A DNA stretch of 64,000 nt from Comamonadaceae bacterium. Lineage in GTDB: Bacteria > Pseudomonadota > Gammaproteobacteria > Burkholderiales > Burkholderiaceae_C. The stretch is taken from the NCBI GenBank assembly GCA_947373185.1, contig CANBWP010000009.1, positions 28,551 through 92,550 on the forward strand. The letters are read 5' to 3'. The notes under the pieces were generated by a model that worked only from the letters and a program-made list of their open reading frames with translations, was not told the DNA's origin and made no database searches. A program made the translations under genes and the position numbers. Positions 11,167 to 19,565 of the stretch are shown one piece after another; positions within the stretch are counted from its first letter, which is position 1; every line of letters starts with the position of its first letter.

Positions 11167-12287
11167 GCGTGACGCCGCGCCAGCACCGCTTTGGACAAGG
11201 TCTCCAAGACCCTCTCACTGTCTGGCCAGCCAATGCACGCATCGGTGATGCTTTGGGCGTACTTCAAGGCACTGGGGTCGTCCTTGCCAGGCGTGAATTT
11301 CTGCGCACCGCCCTCTAGGTGACTCTCCACCATCACGCCAAAAATTTGACGTGAACCCTTGCTGATTTGTGCGGCAATGTCCTGGGTGACATTCACCTGG
11401 CGTTCGTGTTGTTTGCTGCTGTTGGCATGGCTGCAATCGATCATCAAGGTGGCGGGCAGTTTGGCTGCTGCCAAGTCTTGACAAGCCGCCGTGACACTGG
11501 CTTCGTCGTAATTGGGGGCTTTGCCGCCGCGCAAAATAACGTGGCAATCTGGATTGCCTTGCGTTTGCACAATGGCCACTTGGCCATTTTTGTGAACCGA
11601 CAAAAAGTGATGGCCGCGTTCAGCCGCTTGAATGGCATCGGTGGCAATTTTGATGTTGCCATCGGTGCCATTTTTGAAACCAATGGGCGCCGACAAACCG
11701 GAGGCCAATTCACGGTGAACCTGGCTTTCTGTGGTGCGCGCACCAATAGCGCCCCAGCTGATCAGGTCGCCGATGTATTGTGGCGAGATCACATCCAAAA
11801 ATTCGCTGCCTGCAGGCAAACCTTGGCGATTGATTTCAATCAACAATTGACGGGCAATGCGCAAGCCTTCGTCAATGCGAAAGCTCTCATCCAGGTACGG
11901 ATCATTGATCAGGCCTTTCCAGCCCACGGTGGTTCGAGGTTTCTCGAAATAAACCCGCATCACAATCTCCAAGGTGTCTTGGTACTTGTCGCGCAAAGGC
12001 TTCAGGCGACGTGCGTAATCCAAAGCGGCCACAGGGTCATGGATTGAACAAGGGCCAATGACCACCAACAAGCGGTCGTCTTTGCCCGCCATGATGTTGT
12101 GAATCTTGCGGCGCGTTTGCGAAATCAAACTCTCCACCGCGGTGCCCGTGATGGGGAAGAAACGCATCAAATGCTCGGGCGGCGGCAACACGGTGATGTC
12201 CTTGATGCGTTCGTCATCGGTCTGCCCTGTGCGCTCCAGCGGGTTGACATAGCGAGGCTCCGAGCTGGCTTTGGCTTTGGTGTTCAT
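11163..12287 (-). CDS. aroG: 3-deoxy-7-phosphoheptulonate synthase, AroG type
   Basis: Condenses phosphoenolpyruvate and erythrose 4-phosphate, the first step of the shikimate pathway. The 374-residue length and motifs VIGPCSIHDPVAALDYARRL, YFEKPRTTVGWKGLINDP, GIKNGTDG-like GFKNGTDGNIKIATDAI and DCSHANSSK mark the AroG/F/H (type I alpha) family, whose members are inhibited by an aromatic amino acid. Which one cannot be read reliably, but the leader peptide upstream (12371-12445) is rich in Phe codons, suggesting control by phenylalanine. AGGAG lies 7-8 bases before the ATG. An intrinsic terminator lies in the leader only 30 bases upstream, so expression is probably set by attenuation. Confidence 0.95.
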   Translation of the reverse strand: MNTKAKASSEPRYVNPLERTGQTDDERIKDITVLPPPEHLMRFFPITGTAVESLISQTRRKIHNIMAGKDDRLLVVIGPCSIHDPVAALDYARRLKPLRDKYQDTLEIVMRVYFEKPRTTVGWKGLINDPYLDESFRIDEGLRIARQLLIEINRQGLPAGSEFLDVISPQYIGDLISWGAIGARTTESQVHRELASGLSAPIGFKNGTDGNIKIATDAIQAAERGHHFLSVHKNGQVAIVQTQGNPDCHVILRGGKAPNYDEASVTAACQDLAAAKLPATLMIDCSHANSSKQHERQVNVTQDIAAQISKGSRQIFGVMVESHLEGGAQKFTPGKDDPSALKYAQSITDACIGWPDSERVLETLSKAVLARRHA

Positions 12288-12317
12288 CGTGTGCTCCTGT
12301 TCAAAAATCGTGACGGC

Positions 12318-12350
12318 AAAAAAAAACCGCCGGGGGTTGAGTCCGGCGGT
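12318..12350 (-). terminator. Attenuator terminator in the aroG leader
   Basis: On the minus strand ACCGCCGG (12350-12343) pairs with CCGGCGGT (12333-12326) and is followed by nine U residues (12326-12318). It lies after the leader peptide stop and before the aroG ribosome-binding site, so it terminates inside the leader rather than after a gene. A competing pairing exists: leader bases AGTCC-TA-GGCGG (12401-12390) match CCGCCGGACT (12349-12340) over 10 bp with a 2-base bulge, which would block the terminator. Confidence 0.85.
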
Positions 12351-12370
12351 TGGTAGAGGGGTTCAGTGAC

Positions 12371-12445
12371 TTATGCGCTGGCCTCTCGTCCGCCTAGGAC
12401 TGAGAATGCAAAATAAAAGCTAAAAAAGCTCAAGCGCGTGGTCAT
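12371..12445 (-). CDS. Phe/Tyr-rich leader peptide of aroG (attenuation)
   Basis: A 24-codon frame on the minus strand, ATG at 12445 to TAA at 12373-12371. It contains the run FFSFYFAF: five Phe and one Tyr within eight codons, then ends GGREASA. That composition is typical of pheA-type leader peptides. It is followed by antiterminator bases (12401-12390, overlapping its own codons just after the Phe run) and a terminator (12350-12318) ahead of aroG. Stalling at Phe codons would leave the antiterminator free; completing the peptide would mask it and allow termination. No clear Shine-Dalgarno is seen; the start may be almost at the 5' end of the RNA. Not known to me as an annotated gene. Confidence 0.8.
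   Translation of the reverse strand: MTTRLSFFSFYFAFSVLGGREASA
12390..12401 (-). promoter_or_regulatory. Predicted antiterminator arm of the aroG attenuator
   Basis: Minus-strand AGTCCTAGGCGG lies directly after the last Phe codons of the leader peptide. It can pair with CCGCCGGACT (12349-12340), the 5' arm of the terminator, giving 10 base pairs with bulged TA. This is the region 2:3 pairing expected in a classic attenuator. Confidence 0.7.
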
Positions 12446-12453
12446 GGGAAAAG

Positions 12454-12462
12454 AATGTAGCA
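12454..12462 (-). promoter_or_regulatory. Possible extended -10 promoter for the aroG leader
   Basis: TGCTACATT on the minus strand fits an extended -10 (TG-n-TACATT, 4 of 6 to TATAAT). No good -35 is found at 17 bases; TTGTCA at 12487-12482 is 22 bases away. Transcription from here would begin within a few bases of the leader ATG. Confidence 0.35.
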
Positions 12463-12507
12463 CAAGTTTTCGACAGTTTTCTGACAACACAGTCAGGCCG
12501 GACGCCT

Positions 12508-13968
12508 TCAAGCTGTGCCGCCCACCGTCAGGCCTTCAATGCGCAGTGTCGGCTGTCCTACGCCCACAGGCACACTTTGACCTTCTTTGCCACAGACGCC
12601 CACGCCTGAATCCAATCGCATGTCGTTGCCAATCATGCTGACTTGTTTCAGACATTCAGGGCCACTGCCCACCAAAGTGGCGCCCTTCACGGGGTATTGA
12701 ATCTTGCCGTTCTCCACCCAGTAAGCTTCACTGGCCGAGAACACGAACTTGCCGCTGGTGATGTCCACTTGGCCACCACCGAAGTTGGTGGCATACAGGC
12801 CTTTTTTGATGCTGGCCACAATTTCTTCGGGCGCTTTGTCGCCGCCCAACATGTAGGTGTTGGTCATGCGGGGCATGGGAATGTGTGCATAACTTTCACG
12901 TCGGCCATTGCCCGTGGGTTTGACACCCATCAAACGTGCATTCATGGCATCTTGGATGTAGCCCTTCAAAATACCGTCTTCAATCAGCACATTGCGCTGG
13001 CTAGGGCAGCCTTCGTCGTCCACATTCAAAGAGCCTCGGCGGTCCGACAGCGTGCCATCGTCCAGCACCGTCACCCCTTTGGCGGCCACACGTTTGCCAA
13101 TCATGCCGCTGAAGGCGCTGGAGCCTTTGCGGTTGAAATCGCCTTCCAAACCGTGGCCGATGGCCTCGTGCAAGAGCACACCCGGCCAGCCAGAACCCAA
13201 CACCACGGTCATCACGCCAGCGGGTGCGGGGCGCGCATCCAAGTTGGTCAGCGCTGCATGCACGGCATCGTCCACATAGGCATTGATCATGGCATCGTCA
13301 AAATACGCCAAGCCAAATCGGCCGCCGCCGCCGCCACTGCCCACTTCGCGGCGACCCTTTTGTTCGGCAATCACCGTCACAGACAGGCGCACCAAGGGGC
13401 GCACATCGGCCGCCAAAGTGCCGTCGGCACGGGCCACCATGACCACGTCGTATTCACTGGCCAAACCTGCCATGACCTGGACCACTCGGGGGTCTTTGGC
13501 GCGGGCCAATTGCTCTACTTTCTCGAGCAACTGAACTTTGTCGGTGCTGTTCAGCGTCCCCATGGGATCGAGCGAAGGGTAGAGCGAACGAATACCGGCG
13601 ATCTTGCGAGCCGGTACTTTGGCTTTTTGGCTCTGATGGGCTTGTGCAATGGCGCGAACCGTTTGCGCAGCGTCCATCAAGGAGGCCTCAGAGATGTCAT
13701 CTGAATACGCAAAGGCTGTTTTTTCGCCGGCCACGGCACGCACACCCACGCCTTGGTCGATGCTGAAACTGCCGGTTTTGACAATGCCCTCTTCCAAACT
13801 CCATCCTTCAGCGCGGGTGTATTGAAAATACAAGTCGGCATCGTCGACTTTGTGCGCTTTGATGGCACTCAAGGCCTTGGCCAAATGGGTTTCGTCCAGG
13901 CCAAAAGGCTCGAGCAACAAGGACCTGGCCGTGGCCAAGCGTTCAAGGGTAGGTTCGCGTGAAATCAT
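12508..13968 (-). CDS. tldD: TldD-type metalloprotease
   Basis: Member of the TldD/PmbA (U62) family; with TldE/PmbA it forms a zinc protease that trims peptides such as microcins and acts in CcdA antitoxin turnover. The 486-residue product has the HExxxH zinc motif in LHEAIGHGLEGDFNRKGSSAFSG-like sequence (HEAIGH at about 268-273) and the conserved C-terminal stretch with VGSGPECLKQVSMIGNDM. The ATG giving MISREPTLERLA at 13968 is chosen; upstream in-frame codons overlap rodA. The partner pmbA is not in the window. It lies between rodA and the aroG leader on the same strand. Confidence 0.93.
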   Translation of the reverse strand: MISREPTLERLATARSLLLEPFGLDETHLAKALSAIKAHKVDDADLYFQYTRAEGWSLEEGIVKTGSFSIDQGVGVRAVAGEKTAFAYSDDISEASLMDAAQTVRAIAQAHQSQKAKVPARKIAGIRSLYPSLDPMGTLNSTDKVQLLEKVEQLARAKDPRVVQVMAGLASEYDVVMVARADGTLAADVRPLVRLSVTVIAEQKGRREVGSGGGGGRFGLAYFDDAMINAYVDDAVHAALTNLDARPAPAGVMTVVLGSGWPGVLLHEAIGHGLEGDFNRKGSSAFSGMIGKRVAAKGVTVLDDGTLSDRRGSLNVDDEGCPSQRNVLIEDGILKGYIQDAMNARLMGVKPTGNGRRESYAHIPMPRMTNTYMLGGDKAPEEIVASIKKGLYATNFGGGQVDITSGKFVFSASEAYWVENGKIQYPVKGATLVGSGPECLKQVSMIGNDMRLDSGVGVCGKEGQSVPVGVGQPTLRIEGLTVGGTA

Positions 13969-14005
13969 GGCCTGATTGTAGGCAAGCTCAGATGGCCCTG
14001 CAGGT

Positions 14006-15160
14006 TCAAGTCTGAACCAATCGTTTGGCCTTGGCAATCGACATCAAAATACCCAAACCCAAGCCCAGCGTCACCATGGCAGTGCCGCCATAACTGATGA
14101 AGGGCAAGGGCACCCCCACCACAGGCAAGATGCCGCTGACCATGCCCATGTTGACGAAGGCGTAGGTGAAGAAAATCATGCTGACACTGCCAGCCAGCAA
14201 GCGCGTGAAAAGGGTGGGCGCTTCGCGCGCAATGACCAAGCCCCTGAAGACCAAAAAGAAGAAGCCTGTGATGAGCAACAGCGTCCCCACCAAGCCAAAC
14301 TCCTCAGAGAAGGCCGCAAAAATAAAGTCGGTGGTTCGCTCGGGAATGAACTCCAAGTGGGTTTGCGTCCCCTGCATAAAGCCCTTGCCCCAGAACCCGC
14401 CAGAGCCGATGGCGATCATGCCCTGAATGATGTGAAAGCCCTTGCCCAGTGGGTCGCGTGCAGGGTCTAAAAGCGTGCAAACGCGCTGACGTTGGTACTC
14501 GTGCAAGAGCTTCCAATCGACGCCATCGGCACACAACTGAGACTCGAAAATGATCAACAACAAAATGCCCACCAAGCCGATGGCCACCGGCGGCACAATC
14601 AAGCGCCAGCTCAGACCCGCAAAAAACAACACCGCGGCACCCGTGCTCAAGACCAACAAAGCCGTGCCCAAATCGGGCTGCCGCATGATCAGACCGACCG
14701 GCACCACAAGCAGCAAAGCCGCCACCACAAAGTCGAGCGGCCGCAATTGACCTTCCCTTTTTTGAAACCACCAAGACAGCATCAAGGGCATGGCAATTTT
14801 CAAAATTTCGCTGGGCTGAATGACCACCCCCACATTGAGCCAACGCCGGGCGCCTTTCTTGGTGATGCCAAAAATGGCCACCGCGATCAGCAGCACGACG
14901 CCAAAGGTGTAAATGGGCACGGCCAGGCTCATCAACCTTTGGGGTGGAATTTGAGCCATGCCAAACATGATGACGGCTGCAATCATCATGTTGCGGCCAT
15001 GGTCGACAAAGCGCGTGCCATGGTCAAAGCCCGAGGAATACATGATCAGCATTCCCGCGCAGGCCAGCACAAAGACCGCGAAGGCCAAAGGGCCGTCAAA
15101 TCCTTCAAACAAGTAAAGGATGCGAGACGACAGGCTGGGTTTTTCGATCACGGGCGGCAT
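14006..15160 (-). CDS. rodA: Rod shape-determining SEDS glycosyltransferase RodA
   Basis: Polymerises lipid II into glycan strands for side-wall growth together with PBP2. The 384-residue protein has about ten hydrophobic segments, the SEDS signature GARRWLNVGVVIQPSEILK, and HTDFIFAAFSEEFGLVG-like RTTDFIFAAFSEEFGLVGT and FISYGGTAMV near the C-terminus. The paralog ftsW lies in the dcw cluster; lack of a dcw neighbour and the ILYLFEGFDGPLAF start identify this copy as RodA. mreBCD and the PBP2 gene, commonly adjacent in relatives, are not here. ATG at 15160 is preferred to TTG at 15196. The divergent RNB gene begins about 95 bp away. Confidence 0.92.
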   Translation of the reverse strand: MPPVIEKPSLSSRILYLFEGFDGPLAFAVFVLACAGMLIMYSSGFDHGTRFVDHGRNMMIAAVIMFGMAQIPPQRLMSLAVPIYTFGVVLLIAVAIFGITKKGARRWLNVGVVIQPSEILKIAMPLMLSWWFQKREGQLRPLDFVVAALLLVVPVGLIMRQPDLGTALLVLSTGAAVLFFAGLSWRLIVPPVAIGLVGILLLIIFESQLCADGVDWKLLHEYQRQRVCTLLDPARDPLGKGFHIIQGMIAIGSGGFWGKGFMQGTQTHLEFIPERTTDFIFAAFSEEFGLVGTLLLITGFFFLVFRGLVIAREAPTLFTRLLAGSVSMIFFTYAFVNMGMVSGILPVVGVPLPFISYGGTAMVTLGLGLGILMSIAKAKRLVQT

Positions 15161-15255
15161 GGGCTGATTATCCTTTGCTTCCCCCCTCTTTTTCAATTCT
15201 CAGAATTGATCGGGGACTTGCACCCAAAGGGCCGCCTCATGGGACAATCGGGCCC

Positions 15256-17337
15256 ATGTTTTTATTGTTTGAAGAAGCCGGCAAATTTTTGGCCGGACGC
15301 GTCCTGTCTGAGGCAGAAGCCTCGGTTCAGGTGGAATTGGACAGCGGCAAAAGGGTCAAAGTCAAAGGCGCCAATGTGCTTTTGAAGTTTGAAAAACCTG
15401 CGCCGGCCGTTCTGCTGACCGAAGCCACCCTCATCAGCCAAAGCATTGAGCTCGATTTGGCGTGGGAATTTGCGCCCGAATCCGAATTTGGTTTTGCCGA
15501 TGTAGCGCGCGAGTACTTCAGTGCCGACGCCAGCACCATCCAGCAAGTGGCGGCCTTGATTCGCTTGTACGAAGCGCCACATTATTTCCGCCGCGCTGGC
15601 AAAGGCCGCTTCAAGAAAGCGTCTGCCGAAACCGTTCAATTGGCTTTGGCCGGCATTGAAAAGAAAAAACAATTGCTCGCACAAATTGAAGCCTGGTCGC
15701 ATGAGTTGATGGCGGGCCAATGCCCAGCCCCCATCAAAGACCAGCTTTATAAAATTTTGTTTCGACCGGACAAAAACGCGCCTGAATACAAGGCGGTGGT
15801 AGAAGCCAGTCGCGCCAGTCAAACCGCGCCGCTCACCTTGTTGCAAAACGCAGGCGCCATTGCCAGTGCTTACGATTTTCACTGGCAGCGGTTTTTATTT
15901 GACAACTTTCCAAAGGGCACTGGTTTTCCCAAACTGGATGCACCGCGCATTGCACACGCGTTGCCATTGGCACCTGTGCAGGCCTATTCGATTGACGACT
16001 CGCAAACCACCGAAATTGACGATGCCTTGTCGCTGCAAGGTTTGGGTTCGGGCAGCGTCGTGGTCGGCATTCACATTGCCGCGCCCGGTTTGGCCATTGC
16101 GCCCAACAGCGCCATTGACCAAGTCGGCCGCGCGCGTTTGTCCACGGTGTACATGCCTGGCTACAAAATCACCATGTTGCCCGACGAGGTGGTGCAGCAA
16201 TACACTTTGGCCGAGGGACAAGCTTGTCCTGCGGTGTCGCTGTATGTCACCTTCGACGAAGCCACCCTCAGTATTCAGCATACCGAAACCAAATTGGAAC
16301 GCGTGCCCATTGCAGCCAATTTAAGACACGATCAACTGGACAATTGGGTCACACCCGCTTGGCTTGAAAATCCGCCCACCGCGCGCGAAGGCGAACCCCA
16401 ACTGCCCATTTCGCACGAGAGCCTGGCATTTTTCTGGCGTCTGGCACAGCACTTGAAAGCGGGCCGAGAAGTGGTCCGGGGCAAGCCCGAAAATTTCAAC
16501 CGACCCGATTACAACTTCCGTTTGGTGCGCGACCACACAGACGCACCACCCACCGGCCAAGAGTCTGTGCAGATCAGTGTTCGTCAACGCGGCGCACCGC
16601 TGGATCTGATCGTGGCCGAAGCCATGATTTTGGCCAACAGCACTTGGGGCCAATGGTTGGCCAGCTTGGGTGTGCCGGCCATTTACCGAAGCCAAGCCAG
16701 CATGGCGCCTGGCGTCAAAGTGCGCATGGGCACCAAGGCGCTGCCGCACGCCGGCATTGGCGTGCCGGCCTACGCCTGGAGCACTTCGCCGCTGCGCCGC
16801 TACACCGATTTAGTGAACCAGTGGCAAATCATTGCCTGCGCGCAGCATGGCGCAACCGCCGCACTGGCAGCGCCCTTCAAGCCCAAAGATGCGCAAATGT
16901 TTGCCATCATCAGCGCCTTTGATGCGGCCTACACGGCCTACAACGGCTACCAATCGGGCATGGAGCGTTTTTGGACACTGCACTATTTGAAGCAAGAACA
17001 CATCACGGAAGTGGTGGCCAGTTTGGTCAAAGAAATGGCAGGTGGCAGTTGGTTGGTGCGTGCCGACCACTTGCCATTGATGCTCAACGTGGTGGGTGCC
17101 TGCGGCATGATGCGCGGCGAAAAAGTCAGGGTTCAATTGGGCGCCATCGATGCCATGGCCCTGGATGTGAGCGGCACCGTCATTGAAAAATTGGCGTCGC
17201 CTCACACTGCGACCGATGACGCTGAGGCCAACGCGGAAGACGCACTGGACGACATGGACGATGCCGCCTCTGGCCCCATTGCCATTGCCATGAATGTCGA
17301 CGAGACCGCCACCGACGACGCCAGCACTGCGCCATGA
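15256..17337 (+). CDS. RNB-domain (RNase II/R family) exoribonuclease
   Basis: A 693-residue hydrolytic 3'-5' exoribonuclease of the RNase II superfamily. The RNB catalytic block YSIDDSQTTEIDDALSL (about 243-260) holds the metal-binding aspartates, followed by HIAAPG, STVYMPGYKITMLPD and the late RYTDLVNQWQ motif (SPLRRYTD). There is a short N-terminal segment instead of two clear cold-shock domains and the end is acidic (ADDAEANAEDALDDMDDA), so it is not a standard RNase R. ATG at 15256 gives MFLLFEEAGKFLAGRV, the start seen in relatives as I recall them. The stop overlaps the next gene by 4 bases (ATGA), implying one operon through mtgA. Confidence 0.88.
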   Translation: MFLLFEEAGKFLAGRVLSEAEASVQVELDSGKRVKVKGANVLLKFEKPAPAVLLTEATLISQSIELDLAWEFAPESEFGFADVAREYFSADASTIQQVAALIRLYEAPHYFRRAGKGRFKKASAETVQLALAGIEKKKQLLAQIEAWSHELMAGQCPAPIKDQLYKILFRPDKNAPEYKAVVEASRASQTAPLTLLQNAGAIASAYDFHWQRFLFDNFPKGTGFPKLDAPRIAHALPLAPVQAYSIDDSQTTEIDDALSLQGLGSGSVVVGIHIAAPGLAIAPNSAIDQVGRARLSTVYMPGYKITMLPDEVVQQYTLAEGQACPAVSLYVTFDEATLSIQHTETKLERVPIAANLRHDQLDNWVTPAWLENPPTAREGEPQLPISHESLAFFWRLAQHLKAGREVVRGKPENFNRPDYNFRLVRDHTDAPPTGQESVQISVRQRGAPLDLIVAEAMILANSTWGQWLASLGVPAIYRSQASMAPGVKVRMGTKALPHAGIGVPAYAWSTSPLRRYTDLVNQWQIIACAQHGATAALAAPFKPKDAQMFAIISAFDAAYTAYNGYQSGMERFWTLHYLKQEHITEVVASLVKEMAGGSWLVRADHLPLMLNVVGACGMMRGEKVRVQLGAIDAMALDVSGTVIEKLASPHTATDDAEANAEDALDDMDDAASGPIAIAMNVDETATDDASTAP

Positions 17338-18233
17338 ACCCACCTTCAGCGCCCTTCTCGGTGAAGCCTCACACACATCATCCTTTGATGTGGACCTTGG
17401 GCATCTCGATCGCTTTGCATGCGGCGCTGTTGAGTTTCAAATGGGTGGCGCCTGCCAGTTTTGACCGTCTCTTCGACAACACCCCCTTGGAAGTGGTGTT
17501 GGTCAACGCACGCAGCAGCCAAGCGCCCGACAAGGCCTTGGCTTTGGCACAAGTCAACTTGGCGGGGGGCGGACAAGTGGCGGGCAACAGCATGCAAACC
17601 AGCCCCTACAGTGCCCATGCGCAAGACCAAAGCGGCCAAGAGCTCCAGCAGCTCGAGCATAAAATTGAAGCCCTCAAAAACGAACAAGTCCGACTGATTC
17701 AGCAGCTCAAGCAAGAGCTGTCGCAACTCAACAGCCAAAGCCCTCAAAACAATGTGTCGTCCCTCAAGTCTGATGCGGTGGCAGAACGACAAAAGCAACT
17801 GTCGAGTCAGTTGGCGCAAATTGAGAAACAATCACAAGCGATGCAGGGTGGCCCTAAAAAACGCTACATCGGTCCTGCCACGCAAGAGGTGTCTTTTGCG
17901 CGCTATTACGACAAAATGCGACGCAGCATTGAAACCACTGGCACCGAGAACTTTCCACAAGCCGGTGGCGAAAAGCTCTACGGCAGCCTCACCATGGTGA
18001 TCACACTCAATGCCCAAGGCAAAGTAATTCAGACAGAAGTGGCCACCCCATCGGGCAAGCCGCTGTTGGACCAACGGGCTGTGGCCATTGTGCAAGGCGC
18101 AGCGCCCTTTGACAGTTTCACGCCTGAGATGAAGCGCCAAGCCGATCAATTGGTGGTGGTCACGCGCTTTTTGTTTGCCCGCGATGAAACCCTTGAAACC
18201 CGCATGTTGGCGCCCCAGCCCGTCAGCAGATGA
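17334..18233 (+). CDS. TonB-family energy transducer-like protein
   Basis: A 299-residue inner-membrane protein with one N-terminal transmembrane segment (about 18-36, LMWTLGISIALHAALLSF) including a SxxxH-like element (SIALHA) typical of TonB. A long Gln/Leu/Lys-rich coiled coil (about 100-165) replaces the usual Pro-rich spacer. The C-terminal TonB-like domain (about 195-285: GSLTMVITLNAQGKVIQTEV, SGKPLLDQRAVAIV) would contact an outer-membrane partner. No exbB/exbD are nearby. It overlaps genes on both sides by ATGA, so it is translated with the RNB ribonuclease and mtgA; its partner is unknown. Confidence 0.82.
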   Translation: MNPPSAPFSVKPHTHHPLMWTLGISIALHAALLSFKWVAPASFDRLFDNTPLEVVLVNARSSQAPDKALALAQVNLAGGGQVAGNSMQTSPYSAHAQDQSGQELQQLEHKIEALKNEQVRLIQQLKQELSQLNSQSPQNNVSSLKSDAVAERQKQLSSQLAQIEKQSQAMQGGPKKRYIGPATQEVSFARYYDKMRRSIETTGTENFPQAGGEKLYGSLTMVITLNAQGKVIQTEVATPSGKPLLDQRAVAIVQGAAPFDSFTPEMKRQADQLVVVTRFLFARDETLETRMLAPQPVSR

Positions 18234-18976
18234 AGACCCTCCTCTTGGCGCTCAAACAGTGGCTCAAGTTGGTGCTGATGGGTTTTTTGGTGCTGCAAGT
18301 TTTTTTCACCGGCCGCATTGCCTTCATGGCGTTGGTCGATCCTGCCTCCACCGCCTTTGAGCGATCGCAGGCCTGGCAAATCATCACGCAGAAAGGCCAC
18401 TTGATCTGGCGCCAAGAATGGCGGCCTTCGACGCAAGTCTCTGGCAATTTGAAACGTGCCGTCTTGGCCTCAGAAGACAGCGCCTTCACGCAACACCATG
18501 GCGTTTGGTGGGATGCTGTCGAGCAAGCATGGCGCAAAAATGCCAAAGCCCAAGCCAATGTCGAAGCACAAACTGCCAAGAAAAATGCAGCAAAACACGC
18601 GGTGCCCAAGATTGTGGGCGGCTCCACCATCACGCAGCAACTGGCCAAAAACCTGATGCTCAGTGGCGAGCGCAACATGCTCAGAAAAGCCCAAGAATGG
18701 GTCATCACCATGGCACTGGAGACGTGCTTGAGCAAACAACAAATTCTGACCCTGTATTTGAACCATGTGGAATGGGGCTTGGGGGTCTTTGGTGCAGAAG
18801 CTGCGTCCCAGCACTATTTCCGAAAACCAGCCAGCCAATTGACGGCGTGGGAAGCCGCTCGTTTGGCGGTGATGTTGCCTCGCCCTCGGTATTTTGAAAA
18901 ATTGCCCGAGTCTGTCTACCTCAGTGACCGCGCCCAAACCATCATGGGCCGCATGAACGATGTTGCGCTGCCCTGA
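18230..18976 (+). CDS. mtgA: Monofunctional peptidoglycan glycosyltransferase
   Basis: Polymerises lipid II into glycan strands without a transpeptidase domain. The 248-residue protein has one N-terminal membrane segment (about 10-32) and the GT51 motifs ASEDSAFTQHHGVWWDA (catalytic Glu about 82), GGSTITQQLAKNLML, RKAQEWVITMALE and NHVEWGLGVFGAEAASQHYF. The start overlaps the TonB-like gene by ATGA. In many relatives aroE precedes mtgA; it does not here. ruvC begins 21 bp downstream. Confidence 0.94.
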   Translation: MKTLLLALKQWLKLVLMGFLVLQVFFTGRIAFMALVDPASTAFERSQAWQIITQKGHLIWRQEWRPSTQVSGNLKRAVLASEDSAFTQHHGVWWDAVEQAWRKNAKAQANVEAQTAKKNAAKHAVPKIVGGSTITQQLAKNLMLSGERNMLRKAQEWVITMALETCLSKQQILTLYLNHVEWGLGVFGAEAASQHYFRKPASQLTAWEAARLAVMLPRPRYFEKLPESVYLSDRAQTIMGRMNDVALP

Positions 18977-18997
18977 GCCCGCAAGGACAATGACGGC

Positions 18998-19546
18998 ATG
19001 AGAATTCTTGGCATTGACCCTGGACTGCAAACCACCGGCTTCGGTGTGATTGATGTGAACGGCTCCAAACTGAGTTACGTGGCCAGTGGTGTGATTCGCA
19101 CCGACAAAGTTCAACAAGGCAATTTGCCCAATCGCCTGAAAGTCATTTTTGATGGTGTGCTCGAAATCAATGCACGGTATCAACCCACCACATCGTCGGT
19201 AGAAATTGTGTTTGTGAACGTCAACCCTCAGGCCACTTTGCTCTTGGGTCAAGCCCGCGGTTGTTGTGTCACCGCCCTGGTGTCCTGTCACTTGCCTGTG
19301 GCCGAATACACGGCTTTGCAAATGAAGAAGGCCATCACGGGGCATGGCCGCGCAGCCAAATCTCAAATTCAAGAGATGGTCAAACGCATGTTGAATTTGC
19401 CCAAAGTACCGGGGCCAGATGCGGCCGATGCGCTAGGACTGGCCATCACCCACGCACACGCCAGTCCGTCGATGAACAAGCTGGCGGCGCTGGATGTGCT
19501 GAATCGAAAAACACACGGCATGTACCGAGACGGCCGAAGCCACTGA
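18998..19546 (+). CDS. ruvC: Holliday junction resolvase RuvC
   Basis: Endonuclease that cuts Holliday junctions in recombination and repair. The 182-residue product carries the four acidic active-site residues of the family: Asp7 ([13 protein letters not shown]), Glu69 (SSVEIVFVN), Asp141 and Asp144 ([17 protein letters not shown]). The length fits. ruvA and ruvB, often downstream, are absent; the next gene is a convergent transporter 19 bp away. It follows mtgA closely on the same strand and may be co-transcribed. Confidence 0.95.
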   Translation: MRILGIDPGLQTTGFGVIDVNGSKLSYVASGVIRTDKVQQGNLPNRLKVIFDGVLEINARYQPTTSSVEIVFVNVNPQATLLLGQARGCCVTALVSCHLPVAEYTALQMKKAITGHGRAAKSQIQEMVKRMLNLPKVPGPDAADALGLAITHAHASPSMNKLAALDVLNRKTHGMYRDGRSH

Positions 19547-19565
19547 CACCTCAGGGTCTTGAGAA

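Noticed and set aside
12643-13704. A 353-codon plus-strand frame inside tldD
   Set aside because: Antisense shadow of tldD; composition is His/Ala/Gly-rich without a family signature or ribosome-binding site.
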